64,000 nt of DNA from Echinometra lucunter (taxonomy: Eukaryota; Echinodermata; Echinoidea; Camarodonta; Echinometridae), in contig CM057153.1 in assembly GCA_029962745.1 (NCBI GenBank), positions 36,544,985 through 36,608,984 on the forward strand, given 5' to 3'. Positions within the stretch are counted from its first letter, which is position 1; every line of letters begins with the position of its first letter. The position numbers and the translations under genes are program-made. A model generated the notes under the pieces. That model was not told where the DNA came from, searched no databases, and saw only the letters and a program-made list of their open reading frames with translations. Of this stretch, positions 57,801 to 64,000 are shown piece by piece.

Positions 57801-60800
57801 TCGAGGTTCATCCGAGTCAGTGAGCGAAAAGGACTGACCGTACAGCTAGACCAAGATTAGCTCATCTTTCTTGTGTAATGCCAGTCTATAGCCTGAATTC
57901 TGATTGTGAAAACAACGAGCTCGTTTCCTTCTGCTTTTGCTTTGCAGAACCTACCTAATCTGCAGACACAGACCCTACTTTGTCGCTTAACACTATTCCT
58001 TAAAGCCTTGAGTTGAGTCTAACTTTGCAATCTCTGGCGGTGTTCAGGAGCAGCTATAGAACAGGTACTCCATAGAACTCAATTATTCTTATCGTTCAGA
58101 TGCTTTAATGCCTGTTTCGACTGACCAGGGTTTGGGCCTGCAAATTAGAACCTACCTTAAAGGACCGTAGGCTTATATAATGTTCTGTAACTCTGCCTAG
58201 AATAAGGCTACGTAACCCACGCATATATGGCCATCTTGCTTATAAGTGCTAGCATCACACATCATCATCTTGTGAGGCACTGAGACGGCGTTGAAAGCCT
58301 GCACTGAATTTAAGCCCTTGTGCATCATGAGGTGACATTGAACGGTTATCATTTTTATCACAGTTTTATAGTTATCATTTTTTTATTAGTTCATTCACTT
58401 ATATCTCAGTCGAAGGGCTGAGGGTTCGAACCCATGACAATGGCGTTTATTAGTAAGGCATTAATCCAAGCTTGCCACTTTCCACCCTGGTGTTAAGTGG
58501 GTGCCAGGCAGAACGCGAGCGTCAGTGTGGTTAGATTTGCACACGTGCGCTTGTAAAATAATTGTGCCTGGTTGTAATGCTCCCAGGGAGTGGAGATTGA
58601 TAACTCTAATCTATCTATGGATTTGCGATTGAATCCAGTAACCGGGGTAATAGTAACTGCATGTAAAGCGCCCAGAAAGCATTATACAAATGTAAATATT
58701 ATTTTTTCATGTTCTAATAAACAAAGTTTTTGTTAAAATAATAAATATAATAATTTTTAAACTTTTAAACTTTTTTTTTAAATTTCAATTTCTTTTTAAT
58801 GCCACATAAATCTAAGCAATCTTATATTACTCTTTTAATAACATTAGACAGGTAAGAATATTTATGGTGTCCTTGTCACTTTTAAGGCCTCGTAAACTTC
58901 AGTAGCATGTTGATTATTTTCTTACGTAATAGTTTCCATAGTTAGAATTTATTGAACCATAATTTTTTTATTTAAGATAATAGCCCATCAACAATAGATG
59001 GAACATGCCCTCATAGACGTATTAAGTGTCGTTATACAAATATTAGGAGTTCAAATTAAAATATAACTTTTTATAACACGGTGGATATATATTTCAAGTC
59101 CAACACAAATCTTAAAGTTGGCACGAGAAGCAATATTTTAATTCCTCATCAGCTGTAGTTTAGGAATATTCCCCACTCCCACATTTTTAATGTCGAAAGT
59201 ACGCATAGCTCATTTTTCCTTCTTGATACATTCAAATATACTAAGTGGCAGGGGGCAGTTGTGAAACTTTTGAGGAGATGATCCCCGCATATACATGTAT
59301 AGGCTAGCTTTGTACCTTATCAAGGTGTTTTACAGACGCATCAAAGCACAATTGGGTGCCGGGGTTGGATACTTTGTTCGCAATCGAGCATTGTGCTGAT
59401 ATATGAGATATAACTCATAGCAAACGTTTTGCCCCAAAAATATTATATGCATTTTTATTGCATTTCATATCTATGCTTGAAGAAGTTTTGACCAGCTGTT
59501 TTTCTGTGTAGTAAGCCTAATGTGCACTGTTTTTTTCTCAAAACTGGGCACCTTACTTAAGTGTGTAATTCGTTGCGTGCATGGCCGATATAATGAGATC
59601 TCGTAGGCAGATAATTTAGTTACAGTATATACATGTTACAGCGATTTTCTTATGGGTTTCAGACGGTGAAAAACTGTATTACTTCTTTAACGAGTGCATT
59701 CAAGAAATTTCTGCCTGCCGCATTTCCAGTTACTCAACCTGGGTCGAGAGTTTCAAAGGTAAATAAATGTCTTGCCAAAGATAGTCAGTGCCGTGGAAGT
59801 TAGTATGCAAATAAAATGCTATATAAACCATTGCGCCATCCCGTTTCGAAGGCCTAGGAACAACACAATGATAAAAATATTTTCATCACAACTTTAGATT
59901 GGTGACCAAGCCCTATACTTCAAAGGAAAGCAGAGCTGTGCGACAGGAAGAGTGAATTCCGGTCGTCTTATTCAGCTGCAGGTGCCTGATGATTGGAGCT
60001 GTTTCCGAACGGAAATAAATTTCACACCTATCCTGCAAAGCATCATCACATCTGTATCTGTACAAGTTTTCGACTAATGATCTAAAATAAAGTGAGGCAT
60101 ATCGCTGTCCGACTGGGAAGTCGTATTCATTTTGTTTTTCAAATCGGTTAGCATGGTTAGAGAGTAAGCAAATATCACCAGTTTAACCTGAAACTATGGA
60201 TTCTCTGAGGTGACTGGCATAGCGCTGTAAAAAAATTTAAGATCCATAACTTAATATATAACAATATAACATATAATGCGCATGCATTTTCACTGTCCCT
60301 CTAAAATCATTTATACTCAAAAACAGAAGGTCACCATTGACAGCTACACCGACCGAGCCAAATTCCCAATGTCCCACCTTCCAATACACCGCCATTACTA
60401 TATTGATATCCGATGGCTTCATTGAGAACAAAAGTGCTTGGTATGTTGGATTTGTATCACTCATTATCATAAGAATAACTGCAAATGTATACTATATACA
60501 GAAATATGATTATTAAAATGAAACTCAATACCAACTTAAGCCACATTATTTTCCTTATCGTCATTTTGCATACATAAACACACACACCCACACTCACGCA
60601 CAACAGCCCTCGCGAAGTAGTATCGATATCACGATCATCCTGTCGACAACTTCAAAGTGTGAATATGGGTATATCCAGGATATACCCAAAATGACTTCAT
60701 GCCATAGCCATATTTTCTGAAGTATTTCATGTCACCTGAAACATCCCTGCAAACTTGACAAGATGTTTCTTTTCAAAACTTTCTCATTAAAAGAAGAAAT

Positions 60801-62626
60801 ACATTTCCTTGTGCATTATCTCCAAAAAGAGAGAAAGTGCATGTGACTGTCCATAGGAAGACATAATTACTACTCTTAACTGTTGATGAATGGATTTGGA
60901 GACGAACTCTAGAAATGATCAAAGTACATGCAAAGATGAGATCAGTGGATAAAGACCCGTTCTCATAAGATCCATGTATAAACTAAGGTGCCGGGGAAAG
61001 AGGAAGATGAATATTTTGAACAAAATGTGTACATACAAGGAAAATCATTTCAGCAGGGGCGAGGAAATTTTCTGAAATATGTGGTCGGTGATATTCTGTG
61101 TTGGTCTTTAGCAGAGCCCTTATTACAGAGTTTCGCCAACTTGGCCCCAGTAGGGCATAACATGGCGCATATGGCTTTGTTAGGCAAGCACAATACAAAA
61201 GAAATTGCGCCACGATGCAACCCACTGATACCTAGTTGAACAAACTGTAATACGTAAATGGCTCTGGCCTTTAGTGATGTGTGGCGCCACTTGTTGAGCA
61301 CAGCACTGTGGGTGTATAGTGGTGTTGGTATATATGTGCACGCTTCCCACTTGTGAATTGTGCTTCACCGCAAGCATATAAATTTGCTTTTACGGTAGAA
61401 CACAATTAGAAACTTGCCCTTTCTCTCCTTAAATCGAATTAAGTTGTAACAAATTTAAGCTAAGGCTACTTCTCTGTAATCTATTTTCAATCAATTTTAA
61501 TGTAATATTAGATACCAATAAACACATCGACGTTTGGAAGAGCACCCCAAGATGTGCACAGTACTATAAAAAGGGATTTTCTGGGATTTTGTCCTCTTTA
61601 CTTCTGAGTTGAAATACAGGCGCATCTTTTATATTAAATTACATGTCGAAAAAACCCAAAAACAAAACAGAAAACGGCAAATGAATTTGGATAGGCAAAC
61701 ATTTTTATTATATCTAAATAGAACTGTAACTACTCTACAGATACTGACGACTGCTCGCACTTGTCGTTCCAATCTTCTGTATGCGCTTATCCGTTCGTGT
61801 AGATTTCTTCTTTCTTTTTTTTTTAGGGGGGGGGGGGAGGGAGGCTAATGCGGAACGTTGGAATAGGCCAGAATCTACTGCTTCAAGGGGTTGCACCATG
61901 TGGCTGGAGATTATACCGGGACCTGTTATGTGCATTTCTATGCCCAACTATTCGTGTACTTAATTAAACTTGTACTCTGTAACTTGAATATTATGACGTA
62001 TATGTTTTTATTTTTTTTGGTTTTTTTTTTTTATATATATATACATATTATGTTTCTATTTTCCCTGTACTGTTTCTAACTGTATTCCTTTCCTCCTCAA
62101 TGTGCTATTTATGTATACATTCTTTAGGGGTCAACATTCAACAAGGTCAAATGCTCTTTTTTGTTGACCCCTCATTCGACATAAATTTGTTTCCTTTGTT
62201 TCTTTATTGATTGTATTGAATTCTTATTGCCTGCTATATGTTATTTTATTGTCTACATGTATATATGTATTTTCGATTTTTATACCTTGTATGTATTGTA
62301 TATATATATTTTATGAAGAATGAATACCGTACCATACAAAAAAAAAAAATGCTATTTGGGCATGGCGCATTTGAAATGACACCTCGTGTTTACCTTACTG
62401 AGCCTATATGGCAATGAATGGCTATGCGTTACGTCGAATGATGAGTATCAAATCCTTGGTGTGTCGATCATAATTCTGTTTTTCTTTTTATATGTATTTC
62501 TTCTAGAAAACAGGCATTGTCCAGCAGATTGGAAGAGCTGTACTAATGGCCGACAGTGCTACCCGAAATTACGGATGTGTGATGGGTTTCCAGATTGCAA
62601 GGATTTATCAGATGAAGAAAGCTGTG
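54536..62626 (+). CDS. Unidentified secreted or membrane protein with an LDL-receptor class A domain, 5' part (3 exons)
   Basis: Exons 54536-54875, 59663-59758 and 62507-62626 join in frame (556 nt, 185 residues). Every junction is phase 1, which is the class typical of exons encoding extracellular modules. Residues 1-33 form a signal peptide or signal anchor, 34-113 a charged helical region, 114-145 a short piece with two Cys, and 146-185 a Cys-rich LDLa module. The protein continues beyond the third exon, past or near the window end. The LDLa module suggests an extracellular, calcium-binding, protein- or lipid-binding role, and phase 1 throughout suggests more modules follow. I do not recognise the gene. 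The join across a 4.8-kb and a 2.7-kb intron is inference from phase and splice sites, and extra exons could lie between. Confidence 0.62.
55896..56142. mobile_element. hAT-like small element, GGGCCGTATGCAG family, inverted copy with perfect 8-bp duplication
   Basis: TAAGGGTC (55888-55895) precedes CATGGCCCTACGCAGCGGGG; CTGCATACGGCCCTG ends at 56142 and is followed by TAAGGGTC (56143-56150). Orientation is opposite to the copy at 49260-49480. Both have a G or C run next to each end and an AT-rich core. Confidence 0.9.
57405..57560 (+). repeat. Purine-rich (GA) tract
   Basis: GAGA-rich sequence of about 150 bp in the putative intron; open frames on the - strand are compositional. Confidence 0.75.
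58385..58703 (+). mobile_element. tRNA-derived SINE
   Basis: GGTTCGAACCC (a perfect B box, about 58423-58433) follows a decayed head. The body has TAAGGCATTAATCC, TTGCCACTTTCCACCCTGG and GTTAAGTGGGTGCC; the tail reads TGTAAAGCGCCCAGAAAGC, then ATACAAATGTAAATATTATT. It shares body and tail with the SINE at 34245 and body words with the one at 32030. Confidence 0.8.
59663..59758 (+). CDS. Exon 2 of the LDLa gene, 96 nt
   Basis: Bounded by gggtttcag and gtaaataaat. It completes an Asp codon with the base from exon 1 and encodes GEKLYYFFNECIQEISACRI and SSYSTWVESFK, leaving one G over (phase 1 at both ends). No stop occurs in this frame, and the two Cys could pair. No family recognised. Evidence is splice signals, symmetric phase and fit with both neighbours. 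Confidence 0.55.
59759..62506. other. Putative intron of the LDLa gene
   Basis: 2.7 kb. At 60372-60412 a phrase (GTCCCACCTTCCAATACA, then ATTGATATCCG) repeats one at 56284-56316, probably a dispersed repeat. A GC-richer stretch at 61120-61320 with several TGGCGC words is unexplained. A possible LINE 3' end lies at 61960-62350. Confidence 0.5.
61960..62350 (+). mobile_element. Possible LINE 3' UTR with poly(A)
   Basis: AT-rich sequence with the hairpin AGGGGTCAAC / GTTGACCCCT at 62126-62171, ending GAATGAATACCGTACCATAC and a run of 12 A. The layout (3' hairpin, AT-rich end, tail) matches retroposon 3' ends, but no coding part or target duplication is seen. Confidence 0.35.
62507..62626 (+). 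CDS. Exon 3 of the LDLa gene: LDL-receptor class A module
   Basis: Acceptor ttctag, donor gtatgt. It completes a Glu codon and encodes NRHCPADWKSCTNGRQCYPK and LRMCDGFPDCKDLSDEESC. All six Cys of the LDLa pattern are present (C-x6-C-x5-C-x6-C-x5-C-x8-C), as is the calcium-binding end D-C-x-D-x-S-D-E. The exon is 120 nt and phase 1 at both ends, as usual for a shuffled LDLa exon. This is the strongest single piece of evidence for the gene. Confidence 0.9.
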
Positions 62627-64000
62627 GTATGTATAGACACCGATTTGTTTTAGTCAGTCTCTATATAGTCAAAATTATTCTACTCCTGATTTCTCATTTT
62701 TCGAATCGATGGAAGGAAATACTGGTTAGAACCAATACAATGTTTATGTTTGACATCTGCATGCTTTCCTAAATGTTTTGGTATGGTTATGTTTTGAGAT
62801 ACACTCTAGTGCCATTGTTTGATCACTGAATGACTGATGCATGCATCGTCAAAGAAGAACTTGATATTTCCTTTTAAATTATCCCTTTAGTATCATGCAA
62901 TTTTTTAGTATTTGGCAAACTACATGAATACATATGACGTATATATGACTTTCAAAATTAGGAAGATCACAGGAATTGAAAGGTAAATTCATGATATGCC
63001 AGAGAGTTGAAACTTCGACTCTTACTTATCTATATTTCTGGGGAAAACTGGGGGGGGGGGGGGGGGGGGGTAAAATAATGCATTTTCATATGTAAGCTTA
63101 ATGGAATATTGATAGAAACCCATTGCGTCTCCAGTGGCGAGCATTTTTTTAAAATAGGGGTGGGAGCAATGTCAAAGGGGCCACTTTCAGAGACAATTAA
63201 AAGTGGGAGGTAGAAAGAGGGGGAGAAGTGGGTGAAGGTGAAGGATAAAACACCTTGCGGTGGGTACAGTTTCAATTGGCCCTTGCCAGTTCGTTAGGGG
63301 AAAGATTGGTCCCAGCTCCAGCTTCAAATTCTGATACATATATTTATTATTCTTATTCTGAAAATTCAGTAGTCAACTGGTTAAAAATAAACCCATTTAC
63401 ATATTATGTAAGTGAAATTTATAGAAAAATCCATTTCCAAAGCGTAATCGCTCCAAACTGTTCCATTTATTGTTATGAGTTATAAGCCTCCTGTACTTGA
63501 CAAGCAAGTAAGAAGATTGAATTCATCAGAGTAGGTGGGTTGCTATATCGGCTACATCTAACCTCTGACAAAACAATTATTGCCTTGATCATGATAACAC
63601 GAGTAGGTTACCATGAACAAACCCACCCCCGTTTTCAAATTTACGTTATCACGTGACGAAGAATTCTTCTTTGAAGGTCAATTAAGGAACAACATTTTTT
63701 ATTTACAAACAAGCAAAGGTTAATCTGGTAAATGTGAAGCATTAGTGTTAAATTTCAAGATTTAATGATGTTTATTTCTGGAAATCTAAAACCAGACTGC
63801 GTTTATATTGTTTTGTTGGTCACGTTTGTCGTCATTGCCATTGTTGTTATTGCTTGAAACTCGAGGATATACCACCTTAGAGCATTGTTTTTTAATTTTA
63901 AGAGCTCGCGTGGGAGAGATAGTCAGATCAATAAATTTGAAATATCTCTCATGTCTACCAGGCGAAAATCACTTTACTGTAATAAATGATAGCTAACCCC
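62627..64000. other. Sequence downstream of the LDLa exon, no further exon recognised
   Basis: AT-rich sequence with a G run at 63051-63070. CAGTGGCGAGC at about 63133 looks like the left end of a hAT-like element, but no right end with a matching duplication occurs before the window ends. Confidence 0.5.

Larger units (their letters stand above)
54876..59662. other. Putative intron of the LDLa gene
   Basis: 4.8 kb containing poly-G and poly-C runs, a hAT-like element (55896-56142) and a SINE (58385-58703). A Ser/Thr-rich open frame at 56305-56589 lacks convincing splice sites and is not accepted. Confidence 0.5.

Noticed and set aside
60988..61239. 83-codon frame as an extra exon
   Set aside because: Open on both strands with no splice sites in a fitting phase. 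The GC-richer stretch remains unexplained.
63133..64000. Another hAT-like element starting CAGTGGCGAGC
   Set aside because: No right end with a matching 8-bp duplication occurs in the remaining sequence.

Overview
The window looks like genomic DNA from a marine invertebrate, most likely an echinoderm such as a sea urchin. This is inference: vertebrate-type multi-exon genes with GT-AG introns, frequent ACATGTA-type words, many short foldback transposons, tRNA-derived SINE fragments and long G/C homopolymers. There are no operons, ribosome binding sites or CRISPR arrays.

The left half (8979-35074, + strand) is the 3' part of one gene. Eleven exons join in frame into the C-terminal 538 residues of alpha-1,6-mannosylglycoprotein 6-beta-N-acetylglucosaminyltransferase (GnT-V, MGAT5, family GT18). 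The catalytic domain is complete. The cytosolic tail, membrane anchor and stem must lie upstream of 8979, and I could not find them in 1-8978. The introns carry most of the mobile DNA of this half: a Tc1-type composite foldback, several other foldback elements, SINE pieces, a LINE 3' end, microsatellites and a 160-bp tandem repeat.

From 35075 to about 44100 I see the MGAT5 3' UTR and intergenic DNA with two foldback elements and no convincing second gene. From 44108 to about 51150 lies a transposon-dense block: a small hAT-like element with a perfect 8-bp target duplication, a 500-N assembly gap, a LINE with an intact reverse transcriptase frame but no visible endonuclease, a 2.6-kb hAT-like element (47669-50249), and a decayed LINE 3' end on the - strand. 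The 2.6-kb element holds a satellite-like array of about 180-bp units and two further hAT-like elements nested in one another.

The right end (54536-62626, + strand) holds the 5' part of a second gene. An ATG exon with a signal peptide or membrane anchor, a 96-nt exon with two Cys and a 120-nt LDL-receptor class A exon all join in phase 1. The rest of this gene lies beyond the window, and I cannot name it. The two genes share strand but show no sign of working together.
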